Positions 22,040 to 32,599 of a stretch of DNA of 64,000 nucleotides are shown piece by piece; position 1 is the stretch's first letter; the number at the start of each line of letters is the position of its first letter. The notes below the pieces were generated by a model. The model ran no database searches. It saw nothing but the letters and a program-made list of their open reading frames with translations, and was not told where the DNA came from. Origin of the DNA: Protopterus annectens (Eukaryota > Chordata > Ceratodontiformes > Protopteridae); contig NC_056726.1 of assembly GCF_019279795.1 (NCBI RefSeq), positions 1,136,652,182 to 1,136,716,181 of the forward strand, read 5' to 3'. The position numbers and the translations under genes were made by a program.

Positions 22040-23062
22040 GCAGAAGTAAAAAATGGAAATTCACCCTCCTAGCTGAACAAACACCATTGTAAAGTACTTA
22101 ATCAAATACACTCGCTCCCAATATTAGACAGACCTACTCACCTTCTGGGAACACAAATGTTTAAAATTCTTAAAATAGGGTTCTGCCCTATTCTCACAAG
22201 AAATTACCACTGACAGCCAAAGCTATACTCTTAGGAGCAGCCAAGAAAATGCTGTTACCCTTTTCCAGACCCAAATTCAAATTAGCTGTAAGTAAGAAAG
22301 CCTTCTCAAGACCAGGGCCTGCTCTGTTGAACCATCTATCTAATGATGTTAAGTGCATTGATACAATAAAATTGCTTTTAAACTCGGATGTCCATAAGCC
22401 TAACTACGTATTATACAGCAGGAACTTCTTATTGTAACAATTGTTAATGTCTGTTATGTACTTCGCAGATGATAAAGATTCTAGTTGTCTACTAATGTAC
22501 TATATTCTTCATCTGTAACTATGTAATTGTTAATTGCTATGTTGATCAAATTATTAATTGCTCTGTAAATCCAATGTCCCTGCACAAACCCTGACTGATT
22601 TTCCACTTTACCCATTCCTGCTCTCCCTTTTACTTCACTTCTCCGGTGTACTACATTGCTCAAACCTTTCAATGTCCTTTTTGCTGTACTATGTTTCCTA
22701 CCTGTACTGACAAATAAACTAACAAAACCTTTTTACAACTTTTTTAAAATGTATTACACTTTGTGTTTTTTTCCCTGTCAAATATTGTTTATTCTTCTCT
22801 ATTTGATCTTAGTTCATTCCCCTCTAAATAGCTAGGCACACAATATTTTTGTTGTTCTTTTTTTCTTTCACAAATATTCAAATATTGTTATTATCTGTAC
22901 TTGATAATAGCTTATTTTTTATATATATTAATATTGTATAATAAGTTTTCTGTCTATGCTTGGAGCTTTTTTCTCCGGGCCTCTACTGAAAATGGACAAG
23001 TATCCAGTTAGACTAGTCTGGTCAACAAATGTAAATAAATAAATAAATAAATAAATAAAAAT
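22040..23062 (+). mobile_element. L2-like LINE 3' part
   Basis: The region 22249-22437 encodes a typical C-terminal block of CR1/L2-group RTs (KKAFSRPGPALLNHLS with a following IKLLLNS). A long 3' untranslated part follows, then the tail CGGGCCTCTACTGAAAATGG, GTCAACAAATGTAAAT and AAATAAATA repeats. Upstream coding is broken. Confidence 0.7.
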
Positions 23063-23084
23063 GTAACTACTGTCTATATATTTT

Positions 23085-23190
23085 AACTGTGGAGCTTTTC
23101 TCCTCGGGCCTCCACTGAAAATGGACCTACGTCCAGCCGGACACTCCTGTTCAACAAATGTAAATAAATAAATAAATACATAAATAAATT
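23085..23190 (+). mobile_element. Second L2-like 3' tail
   Basis: GGAGCTTTTCTCCTCGGGCC, CTCCACTGAAAATGG, TTCAACAAATGTAAAT and AAATAAATA repeats. It follows the previous tail within 25 bp, so either the tail was duplicated or one severely truncated element inserted next to another. Confidence 0.75.
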
Positions 23191-23510
23191 TTAAAAAAGC
23201 TTTAAAATCTTACTTGTTTGAAGATGCTAAATGCTCATACTTTTGGGATACTGCTTAAGAAATAGAACTTCACTCAAACTACATTTATAATTGTACATAT
23301 GAAAATACATTTATTCATATGTACACACTTTCTTAACTTGTTGCAGTGTTCTTCTAGCACAATAACAATGCCTTTTATCTCTCAAATTAATATGCAATTT
23401 GCTTGTATTATCATAGATTATCATAGATACTGTACATTTTTAACACTGTACTCAGGTAGTGGCTGAAACAGTCAATTGACCAACTCACCAACACTGTCAA
23501 CAAACTGAGA

Positions 23511-23511
23511 T

Positions 23512-23561
<50 letters not shown>
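23511..23561. repeat. (AACT)n microsatellite
   Basis: About 12 perfect tetranucleotide repeats. Confidence 0.95.
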
Positions 23562-23824
23562 GATAAATAAACAAACAGACCCAAGTGTTGGTTACCAGGG
23601 GTGGACATTCTGAGGGTTCAAGTAAGCAGCTGGTAGTCTGATCTAACTAAGGACAGACCAACCTGGGGTAGGGAAAATGCTGGAGCTGAGATTGTGTGAA
23701 CTAGGTCCATGTCATTACTTCCCTGGACAGATTAATGACAATTTGATCTAGGCAGTTGTCATTTGCCCAGTTTAGGAAACATTGTTCATATCCTTTGTTA
23801 GAAGTGTAGGTATACTGATCTATT

Positions 23825-23955
23825 GAGTGATAGTGGGAGGTTGGCATAGTGGCTAAGGTGTTCACCTTATAGGCACTAGGTGCAGGATTTGATTCTAACA
23901 TGGGGTAATTGCCTGGGCTTGGAATGGCATACAAGGAGAGTTAGCCTAGCACTAA
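23825..23955 (+). mobile_element. tRNA-SINE with CR1-like tail
   Basis: Head TTGGCATAGTGGCTAAGG (A-box TGGCATAGTGG) and B-box-like GATTTGATTCT, then TGCCTGGGCTTGGAATGG and TTAGCCTAGCACTA. Same family as 17705 and the adjacent copy at 23958. Confidence 0.8.
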
Positions 23956-23957
23956 TT

Positions 23958-24085
23958 GATGGTGGGAGGTTGACATAAAGGTTAAGGTGGTTATCTTATA
24001 GACACAAGGTACAGGGTTTGATTCTCACATGGGATATTTAACTAGGCTTAAAATGAACTGCAATGGCTAATAGCCTAGTATTAAC
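23958..24085 (+). mobile_element. tRNA-SINE with CR1-like tail, adjacent copy
   Basis: GGTTGACATAAAGGTTAAGG, B-box GGTTTGATTCTC, then CTAGGCTTAAAATG and TAGCCTAGTATTAACT. It follows the previous SINE almost directly in the same orientation; the two form a head-to-tail pair. Confidence 0.8.
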
Positions 24086-24515
24086 TAATGAAAATAAATC
24101 ACTGAGGACCATTGATTTATTTCTAATAGAGATATTTTCAAGGAATGCCAGGACATTTTCAATATCTTGTGGAGACACAGAAGCAGGTTGATAAAAATCT
24201 GTAATTTGATAATCGGATGTTCTTTCTATGAGCTGGAATTCTATAAGCTCATGGGGGGTCCCAGGGTACCACTTTGGAAGGAATACTATCCCTGATGAAC
24301 TCTGAGATTTTTGTGTAATTATCAACAGGCTTAAAGGCACTGTAAATGCAGAACCAAGCATGGAAGGAGTGCTCTCATTTCACTTGGACCATATCTCAGT
24401 GACTACACTCACATGGGCATGTTCAGTTTGCATAAATGCATCCAGAACAGGCGGTATTTTGTTAAGATTTCTGACACTGAGAAGGGCCATCTTGAAGCTG
24501 TTTCATTTATGATCT
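24060..24515 (-). mobile_element. LINE endonuclease-domain fragment
   Basis: The minus strand reads MALLSVRNLNKIPPVLDAF, HAHVSVVTEIWSK, a stop, then ELIEFQLIERTSDYQITDFY and ENVLAFLENISIRNKSMVL. This is the layout of an APE endonuclease start (LNxRSLxxK, TETW, and the strand before GDFN). It is not the CR1-A family. A part of it is repeated at 24849-24970. Confidence 0.65.
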
Positions 24516-24848
24516 GAGTTGTTGGTTGGGTTGGGATGTATTAATGCTCATCACATGAACTTGGGCCCAAAAAGGCGCAATGAAGCAACAAAGGCTTTAG
24601 CCAGCATGTGAAAACCCTTAACAAGAGGCATCGACTGATGTTTGCAACTCATCTCTTCCTAGGGAAACATTTACTGAACCCCTGGAATGGCACCTGCTAT
24701 TTATCCAATTTTTTAATCCAATTATCTTTTCCTGGAAACTAGGCATCATAAATATTATATTTCACAAAGTACAAAACAGTAAGCAACATGGACAGTGGCA
24801 CGTTTAAGACTCCTTTTTATGAACATGTATTTTTATACCCCAAGTAGA

Positions 24849-24970
24849 CTCATGGGGGGGTCCCAGGGTACCACTTTGGAAAGAATACTATCCCTGATGA
24901 ACTCTGAGATTTCTGTGTAATTATCAACAGGCTTAAAGGCACTGTAAATGCAGAACCAAGCATGGAAGGA
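24849..24970 (-). repeat. 120-bp copy of the LINE endonuclease segment
   Basis: Almost identical to 24249-24370 (both contain GTCCCAGGGTACCACTTTGG), same orientation, about 600 bp apart. The near identity contrasts with the decay of the surrounding LINE, so the duplication is recent compared with the insertion. Confidence 0.85.
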
Positions 24971-25360
24971 GACAGCAAATTTTGGAGGTATAATTAGAAA
25001 AGTTAGAGATAACTGGGAACATGCTTTTAGGAAGTATAATGAGCTGGCAGGGTTTAAAAATATTGATAAGCCAAATAACTGAAACTGAGGAAATTATTCT
25101 TTTCAGGTGGGACACAGGATCTGAATTGGTTTGACATAATAAGGCTTTATTAAGTTTAATTAAGTTGACTGACAAAAAACAATTACTAAAAAATGGAAAC
25201 TGGGAAAAAACAACAAGAAAAACCTAGCCAAGCTAGAGTTTGCATGGTGTGATTCCTTGAACCCTATTGAAAAGAGGATTATGGGATATATGCAAAAGAC
25301 CCCTTAAGGACACCATGTGTTTCAGCTATATGGCAGTTCTGAATGCCCATGACTTATTTC
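24970..25360. other. No gene recognised
   Basis: No readable element or long frame. The stretch may be a continuation of the duplicated LINE segment, but no domain was found. Confidence 0.4.
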
Positions 25361-25449
25361 TTTTTAAGTCGATTAACAGGCAAATTCAGGCCAATAAAGC
25401 CTGGGTTTGACTTTATTGACTGAATTTGTCCATTAATTGACTTAAAAGG
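25361..25449. repeat. Inverted repeat, 41-nt arms, 7-nt loop
   Basis: The arm 25361-25401 (contains CAAATTCAGGCCAATAAAG) pairs with 25409-25449 (contains CTTTATTGACTGAATTTG). About 85 percent of positions match. It could fold as a long hairpin or be the core of a fold-back element. No flanking duplication was identified. Confidence 0.8.
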
Positions 25450-25770
25450 ATCTTTTACAGGAGCGCCTAACTCTTTTGAAGAGAGGTACAGCTCTGAGAT
25501 GTAGTGACAGTGACAGAAGAATTGTATTTGTACCTTAATGTGATACAGAAAAATATGTATAAAACCGATAGCCTTATTCTTCTCGGAAATGCATTCATTG
25601 TGCAGGAATGCTGACTCAGTAAAGAGTTAATTGTATCATCTCAAGTTATTTACCTGTAGTTACTGTTGGGAAAATATGGTAAGTATTTTGAGCTGAGATG
25701 AGTATGAAAAGCCAGGCATGCTGCAAAGATTGCTGTAGCTCATCTGTATAACTTTGCTATTCTGCATCAT

Positions 25771-26004
25771 CCTGTATAACATTTTGTTAACTTAGTGGTT
25801 AGGGTTTAGTCCTGATTCAGTTAGAGTCAGCCAAGACTAGCTGGTATGTACTGTATAACATTTTGTTAACTTAGTGGTTAGGGTTTAGTCCTGATTCAGT
25901 TAGTCAGCCAAGACTAGCTGGTATGTCCTGTATAACATTTTGTTAACTTAGCGGTTAGGGTTTAGTCTTGATTCAGTTAGAATCAGCCAAGACTAGCTGG
26001 TATG
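25771..26004. repeat. Tandem repeat, three units of about 78 bp
   Basis: Units begin with CTGTATAACATTTTGTTAAC at 25772, 25851 and 25928 and end with GACTAGCTGGTATG. The second lacks 2 bp. The units differ at only a few positions. Confidence 0.93.
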
Positions 26005-26162
26005 AGATCTTTCCTTATAAGTATTTTGTCTTTGAAACTTTTTTTTGTTATTTATGCAAACGCATTTACCTCTGCATCCTTAATGTGTAGCAGCACAGTT
26101 TTTATTTTACTAAGTATGTTTGTTTTGATTTTTTGTTTTTTTTCACTTTTAAGATCCTAGTG

Positions 26163-26164
<2 letters not shown>

Positions 26165-26224
<60 letters not shown>

Positions 26225-26345
26225 CTGACAAGTTGCTGAAAAAGTATGGCAATGGATTCAGCACAACTTGTCAATCAGTTGCCTATCAAAAAAAAAAAAA
26301 AAAAAAACCAAAAGCAAAAAAGCAAAACAAAACAACAAATCTTTT
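26165..26345. repeat. (AT)n microsatellite and A-rich/T-rich tract
   Basis: AT repeats fill about 26165-26216. A run of about 19 A follows at 26288, then an A-rich AAAGCAAAACAAAAC tract and a run of T. Confidence 0.9.
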
Positions 26346-26374
26346 TTTTTCTCACTGACAAGCGGGTGAGTGTT

Positions 26375-26490
26375 TCTGCACCACCCACACCCCAAGATAA
26401 TTATATATACCAACTCCAAGATCACACTACATTGGGGTAATAGTCAATTTCCTGATCCCCAGGGTACTACAATCCTGTTCAGAACAATTG
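26375..26490. repeat. Dispersed repeat, copy 1
   Basis: Shares CCACCCACACCCC, TATATATACCAACTCC, AGATCACACTACA and the following 60 bp with 32225-32335. Family unknown. Confidence 0.65.
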
Positions 26491-26494
26491 CTCA

Positions 26495-27030
26495 CATGTT
26501 TGATCAGCTGATATATATACTATTTAAGGAGAGGTTTGCCAGATGTCAAGCATCCTTCTCCAAAGTCAGGCCACCCTGTTTTCTTGTTTGGAAACCATCA
26601 TTGTGCATAAAGTGCAGTGAATTACATTGACATTCATAGTGGGATGGTGTGAAATGGGACTGCATTACTAGACCAAAGGCTCAGCATGGTAAGTGGAGAG
26701 CTTGTGGTCATAGTTTGGCTGCGTCTGGATGCTGATCATAGCCAGGCCAGCTGTGCCTGTTCTCTGATCTTGTGGTTAGATTACATTTAGTGAACTGATT
26801 AGTGAATCAGATTTGTGTGCATTTGTTTTAGTGTATGTGTTGGACATCAAAGATGTGATTCAGAAGGCCATCGTTCTAGTGGCCATTAGACCTTTTTGAG
26901 GCAGTACAGTAGATCCAACCAGCATTGTTCTTGTCACTCCCACAACAAGGTATTACACTGGTTGCCAGTTGTAGGACTGAATCTCCATCTGTCTGGCAAG
27001 CAGGTTTCTTCTCATTATACCCCAACTATT
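26495..27030. other. No gene recognised
   Basis: No domain, repeat structure or long frame was recognised in this stretch. Confidence 0.4.
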
Positions 27031-27672
27031 TATTCATTTTATTTTTCAATTTCATAACTGGGTAGTGAACATGTCTGCTGATGCTTTTCACTCAGTATCT
27101 GGGTATAAGCATACAATATGAAAATAAATAAGTATGTGAAATACAGTAATGTGTCTACCAAGTACAGAAAATTAACGGCGTGCATACAGTATACAAATTA
27201 AAAAAATACTTGTGTGATAAAGTGTAAAAGAGTGAAATAACTGAGCTAAATGGGAATAGAAGTACTTTTCAGGTTAGAGTATCATGTATTGCTGAATTCT
27301 ATTTATATCAAGTCAGGGTTTTTGCATTTACAGAATACACTATTAGGATGATTGTATTCCAGACTACAATCATAATAAGCAGCAAGCATTTAGCCAGTGT
27401 CCCAAAAGTAAGTGCACCCAGAGTCATTCGGCAAATGATGCCTAAGATTTATTGTGAATGCTGCGAGAGTTTCTAGGTTTCTTATATCTGTAGATAGCTT
27501 GTTCCATATGGTGGGGTCCCAGTCTCATGAAGGCTTTTTCTGCAATAGCAAGCTTGAAACTAGGTATGACCGATGTGAGAGAGTTAAAATTCTAAAACCA
27601 GAGGAGGTAATCTTAGTAGGATCACAAAAGTCTCTCCTAAATAGATGGCTTCTTCAAGGGGCTCCTAAAGTA
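27030..27672 (-). mobile_element. L2-like LINE 3' fragment (N)
   Basis: The minus strand from 27670 reads LTSVIPSFKLAIAEKAFMRL and, after a shift, WDPTIWNKLSTDIRNLETLA, a C-terminal block of CR1/L2-group RTs. A short 3' region and a degraded tail (TTTATTCATTTTATTTTTCA...) end at about 27030. Confidence 0.6.
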
Positions 27673-27674
27673 TT

Positions 27675-29235
27675 TTACTTACTTATTTTGTTTTATTTTA
27701 TTTACATTGTTTACTGAGAAATTTTAAGTGGGCATGGAACCCCTTTTCACTAGTGGCCTAGGCAGAAAAGCTCCAGCGTTAAAATAATCCATGAAATAGA
27801 GCCATAAAAAAGAAACATGAAATAATAGATGGACTCGAGTCAGAATGTAAGTACATAAATCTGTGGCTGTCATTGACTGCAGCTTGTAAATTTTGCTCAT
27901 ATTTATCTACTGAGCAAAAAAGAAGAATATTGCATGGGGAACAACAGAATACACAGGTAAAAGCAGTTTCTAAGAATGCTGGTTATGTTGTAGGAATGAG
28001 TGTTAAAGTACTTTTAAAGTGAGGATGGTTAATTCCAGTTAGAGTTGGAGTATGTGAGTATAGGAATAGTTGTTAATGGATAGAATCATTTACAAAAGAT
28101 TATTATTATGTACAGTTTATTTAAAAGGAGATTTTAATTTGTTATTTCTAAAGGTTTACCTATCACCAGGTTAAATTATAAGGTTAGAAAGGGAAAGAAA
28201 AGGGAAGGGGATGTTTGGAATTATTCTGGTATGTTACAAAAACATAGCCATAAGCGAATTAGGTGGGTTTTCAGTTGTCTATTGAATGGGGAAAGACTTT
28301 CATTGGGCATTAGATTTAGGGGGCGAGAGTTCAGTATTCTGGAACTTTGTTTGCCATAGAGGGTTTTGCATGTTAAATTGTGTGCTATAAGGATCTGTAT
28401 ATGGATCACAGACTTTCTGTTGGAATGCATGGTATAAAGATATTTTTAGATTCCGACATTTGTTTGGTTCATAGATTAGACTATGCTCCATAATTAGCTG
28501 AGTGTCACTGAGTTGTTGGAAAATTATATTTGAGTTTTTTGTTTGCAATGATTTTCTGCTATACAGATTAATATCGAGGGTTCTGCATATTGTACCAGAG
28601 GCTTTCTGAAGGTCATTTGTGAACATTTTGAAAAGTTAAGGCCCTAACATTGGACCGTGGGTTATCTCTACTACAATTTGGAGAAAGGAAGAGAGCCTAG
28701 GTCTTACTTAACAGCTTGGTGTCTATTGAAAGGCAGCTACTGAGCCATTGCACGGCTGAGTCTGAGAGACCCCTGAGTTTTAGTTTTTGAAGAAGTATGC
28801 TGTATGAGACAATGCAGAATGCCTTTGAAATTTAAGAATACAGTAGAGACTATTTTATCATTGTTTCCTTTGGGGATGACAGTGTTCATTAATTCCAGAA
28901 GTGCTGTTGCAGTACTGAGACTGGATCTAAAGTTATGTTTTGCATGATTTAATTTTCTATTAGATGCTTAATCAATTGAGTATGAACAGATCTCTCCAAG
29001 ATTTATGAGCTGAGTGTACTAGTGTAATAATTGTAGTCGTGTGATAGTTAGATACGTTTTCAGAGTTACTCCCTATATGCAATGGTTGGATGCAAAATCT
29101 TTTCCAGATGGCTGTAATGTTTCCTGGATTGACATGTTGAGTAGAATGGAAACTAGATAGGTTATGGCTTCTGTAAAAATTGATTCCAAAAGAATAGGGA
29201 AAGGTAGGCAAAAGAAGTTGTTCTTCATGTCTCAA
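27675..29235 (-). mobile_element. L2-like LINE, antisense (M)
   Basis: The 3' tail on the minus strand is GGAGCTTTTCTGCCTAGGCC, TAAACAATGTAAATAAAAT. Further in: the C-terminal block NRKSVIHIQILIAHNLTCK (28430-28221), a degraded GPMLGP-LFKMFTNDLQKA (28660-28600, RT motif B to C region) and KAFCIVSYSILLQKLKLRGL then SAVQWLSSCLS (28830-28720, motif A side). Frameshifts separate these blocks. It lies directly beside fragment N in the same orientation. Confidence 0.7.
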
Positions 29236-29239
29236 AACA

Positions 29240-29970
29240 AACTTTTAGAACAGCTAGCCATCCTCTCCTAATGACTTGAGTTGCCTAGCAAAATCTTAGC
29301 AACACTTTCCAATTAATAGGACACAGGTCATGTAGGATAGAAAAGGTGAGAGTCAACTCACATTCATAAAAATACATTTGGCCCCAGGCAGCAGCCAGAT
29401 CTAAAAGCACAGGCATAATATGACATGCTCAAAGCTTGTCAATCAGCAACCTGGATACAGAATTGTAAAATACTGTAAATTGCAAGAAGGCTACAGCACC
29501 ATCCAAATGCCAAAGATACAGAACACTGTGTAATCAAGTTAGGATAAAACCAAAGCATGAATCACTGTCCCAGGATCTAAAGATAGAATATAATGTCTGA
29601 TTTGGGTTATAGTCTTAAGATGAAAATAAGATACACTGATAGCTGACAAATGTAAAGACGAATGCCTATACACCTTTTTTTGCAAAATACAAATGATGCT
29701 AATCAAGGGAGAGAACATAGGAAAAGGAGATCATTGTACACCCTTAGCTATGCTGTGCTTCAAATAATTACAGGTCATCCAGTCAGGGACTGAATCCAAG
29801 CAATCCTGTAAATCTGAAAATTCTGGCAGATTTCCTGCAGAAAAAGAGAGGTATAATTTAATGTTATATGCATACAACTGACAGAAAAACACTCTTTATG
29901 AGCATGTGCATAATGAACAACAAATAGACACAACTTGTCATGTCTGATTGTGATTAAAACGTCCACAGTA
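29240..29970. other. No gene recognised
   Basis: No domain, repeat structure or long frame was recognised before the CA repeat. Confidence 0.4.
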
Positions 29971-29975
29971 AAGTA

Positions 29976-29990
29976 TTACACACATGCACA

Positions 29991-30051
<61 letters not shown>

Positions 30052-30060
30052 ACGCACACA
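29976..30060. repeat. (CA)n microsatellite
   Basis: CA repeats with a few CG and CAT interruptions. The two overlapping antisense cysteine/valine frames across it are artefacts of the repeat. Confidence 0.95.
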
Positions 30061-30665
30061 TGCAGTCATGCAAAGCCAAAGTGAAAAGTTGTTTAAAAAT
30101 GGCCAGATGAAAAGAGCATAAGATACTTTCATGCACAGAGAGCCCTCCACCCCCACCAGCAGTTACAGTCAGTTTGGTGACTGTGTATACCCGCTATTGT
30201 TATAAAGAAATAACTTACAAATACTTTATTGGTAGATTTGGATGAACTACATGAAACTGTAAAGGTCATTAGCATTCCTCTGTAAGATCCAACTATGTGT
30301 TGCACAGTTTAAATAGAAAAGTGTTTATGAGAATATAAGAAATATTAACTACCTGAAGATATATACAACTCAATATGCACAATCTCTGCAGAAGTAAAAG
30401 TATCTGAATAATTCCACATTAAAAAAACAGTTACTAATGCTGATGATGCTGCTGCAACAACTTTGCACTTCAATGCTTCATCTGTAAATGCAGTGCCTGC
30501 TGCCCATGAATAATGAGTTGACTAGTTTACATTAAAAACATTGTGTGCTGCCATAACATGTCCAGTTACGTAACAAGGAATAGCTGGCAAACAATGACAA
30601 CAGGTTCATAGTTACTAAACACAAAGTCCTGGAGACCATAAAGGAGCCTAGGACACATTTCCAAT
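30061..30665. other. No gene recognised
   Basis: Nothing readable. Confidence 0.4.
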
Positions 30666-30669
30666 TGGT

Positions 30670-30795
30670 CTAGAACATTGTCTGGCTAAATAACTTACTC
30701 AAAATCACACAGTAAGTCAATGAAGGTAGAAAGATTCAAACCCTTGCCACAGGAAGCAGCTCAATAACATGTCAGAGCTAAGTTCTCTGCAGCCA
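30670..30795 (-). mobile_element. CORE-SINE (MIR-like) fragment
   Basis: The minus strand reads GGGTTTGAATCTTTCTACC, then ACTTACTGTGTGATTTTGAG and TAAGTTATTTAG. This follows the MIR/CORE-SINE order: B-box GGTTCGAATC, then the core with GTGTGACCTTGGGCAAGT. An old insertion by its divergence. Confidence 0.55.
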
Positions 30796-30799
30796 CTGC

Positions 30800-31795
30800 C
30801 AAAATACAAGTTTTAACATAATGCTGAAATCCTTTCCTATTTGATCCTGTACAGAAGACTTTATCACAGTAATATGCAACAATGACTACATAGCAATTTC
30901 TGAAAATCAGATGGTTGTAATCATCACCCCAAATAATGCAGAATATTGGACCTGACTAATGTCAACCCTTATGCAGTTGCTGGAGGCTCTAAAGAATGTA
31001 TTGCAAAAATATAGTACTAAAATGCAACATGTTTGCACTACTAAAATGCAATAGGTTTAGGCTTTGTTACATAATCAAGCCTGTTAATGCATTAATTCAT
31101 TCTTTACTGAAATGAAAAAAAGCAAAACAAAGCTAACATAGTGCAGTAGCTTTTGCTCAACAACCTACAAAGTCATAAAAATTCAGACATATGACAATTG
31201 GACAACTATATCTCATTTTTGACCACCCATGTTTTCACTATCACCAAGAATAACCATCCTTTCTGACAACACTCAGTACAGATCTGACATACTTGAATGG
31301 CTGATAATGCTTCATTGTTTTAGCATACACCTCCAGAGTTGGAATGTGGACAAATACACCCTATGTAAGGTGATGAATCAGATCCCTACCAGGCATAATG
31401 ATATCATGTTGTTTGGCTGCCTCTCTCGAGTTACCATAAACACTGTTCAAACATGTCAATTCATGTACTATCTTTATTTTTACTCTTAACAATTATCAAA
31501 GAGATTTGCATTTCATGTAAAACTTTTATTTCAAGTTTTACAGAAAAACACTAATGGATATTTTCCAAATGAAGCACAACTCTCTCACACTGAAACAGAC
31601 TTCACATGAGAAACATTAAGCTTCTCTGCCCTAATGCATCTGGCAATACATTAAACTACAAGAGACATGTTGGGATTCATACTCAAATAGCATTTAATGA
31701 AGTATTAATTAGCTTCTATGTGAGGAGTACTCTTTCTCGCACCATGTGGCACACTGGGCAAAATGTGCCCTCCAGTACTCATTGTTTCTGTAATG
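30800..31795. other. No gene recognised
   Basis: Short open frames (up to 93 codons) have no recognisable domain and look random. Confidence 0.4.
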
Positions 31796-31799
31796 GTTA

Positions 31800-32000
31800 T
31801 GAGTTTTACGGGCTCAGGTTGCTAGCCCAATGCCCAACCCTCCTCAGAGGGTGCACCACACATTCACATGTACACACACACACCTAGGGCCAATTTAGAG
31901 TGTTCAATCCACCTACTACATGTCTTTGGAATAAGGGAGGAATTGAAATGGAGAACCTGTTGCTGTGAGCCAACAATACTAGTGACTGCAACACTTTACC
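31800..32000 (-). mobile_element. V-SINE, antisense
   Basis: The minus strand shows CCTCCCTTATTCCAAAGACA followed by ACACTCTAAATTGGCCCTAG and GTGTGTGTGT, the segment that follows the V-domain in V-SINEs. The head side has a degraded tRNA-like part (CTCACAGCAACAGGTTC). Confidence 0.75.
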
Positions 32001-32009
32001 GCAAGGTTT

Positions 32010-32180
32010 ACTATCACATGTTCGACATAACAGTCAACAGACATAACATTGTTCGAATGTACAGATGTCCGAACCAAATGTTCGTAAATCTGAAAACTGA
32101 ACAGAGTAAATGTCGAACCGAGCATTTCAGTGCAGTCAAATGTTGAAAATGTCGACTACACTGAAATGCTCCTACCTACT
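32010..32180. repeat. Hairpin-rich segment, possible small DNA element
   Basis: Arms at 32120-32137 and 32154-32171 (GAGCATTTCAGTG and CACTGAAATGCTC perfect over 13 bp, 17 of 18 overall) enclose a 16-nt loop. Upstream, GTTCGA/TGTCGA-type blocks recur several times within 120 bp. No target duplication was identified. Confidence 0.6.
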
Positions 32181-32224
32181 CAACATTCTACAACAGGTTT
32201 TTGCAACTCCCATGTGGGTGGCTG

Positions 32225-32335
32225 CCCCCCCACCCCCCACTTATATATACAAACTCCGAGATCACACTACAGTGAGGTTAAGGATACATGTCCCCATCCC
32301 CACTATAGTGCAATCTGCATCGCAATTTTGGGGTT
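32225..32335. repeat. Dispersed repeat, copy 2
   Basis: Counterpart of 26375-26490 in the same orientation (TATATATACAAACTCCGAGA, then ATCACACTACAGTG). Confidence 0.65.
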
Positions 32336-32474
32336 GACAACAGCAGCCATTTGCTCCTGTCAGCTTCAACATTGTGGTGATCGCCCTACTGGTTCTGCCA
32401 AGTGGTTTTCACACATAGTCCGTTCGTCTAAAAGATGAACGAACATATGATTGTAAACCTCACCACACATGTGA

Positions 32475-32590
32475 GGACGCAGAATGTGCATATCCTCCAG
32501 GAAGGTCAGACAAATAACTGGTGTCAGCAACATGGCCTAAAACTCAATGCAAAAAAATGCATAATTATACCCTTTGGGAGGATGACTACA
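32475..32590 (+). mobile_element. Short internal CR1 RT fragment
   Basis: The plus strand reads VHILQEGQTNNWCQQHGLKL then NAKKCIIIPFG. This is the block just after the catalytic box of CR1 RT, as in the copies at 20900 and 49300. Only about 115 bp are present, with neither a CR1 tail nor an upstream part. It abuts the PLE. Confidence 0.85.
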
Positions 32591-32599
32591 TTTAATTTA

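Noticed and set aside
29938..30156. Cysteine/valine-rich antisense frames
   Set aside because: Translation of the (CA)n repeat.
31229..32146. Series of 86-93-codon frames
   Set aside because: They overlap a V-SINE and unassigned DNA, and have no domain or consistent frame.
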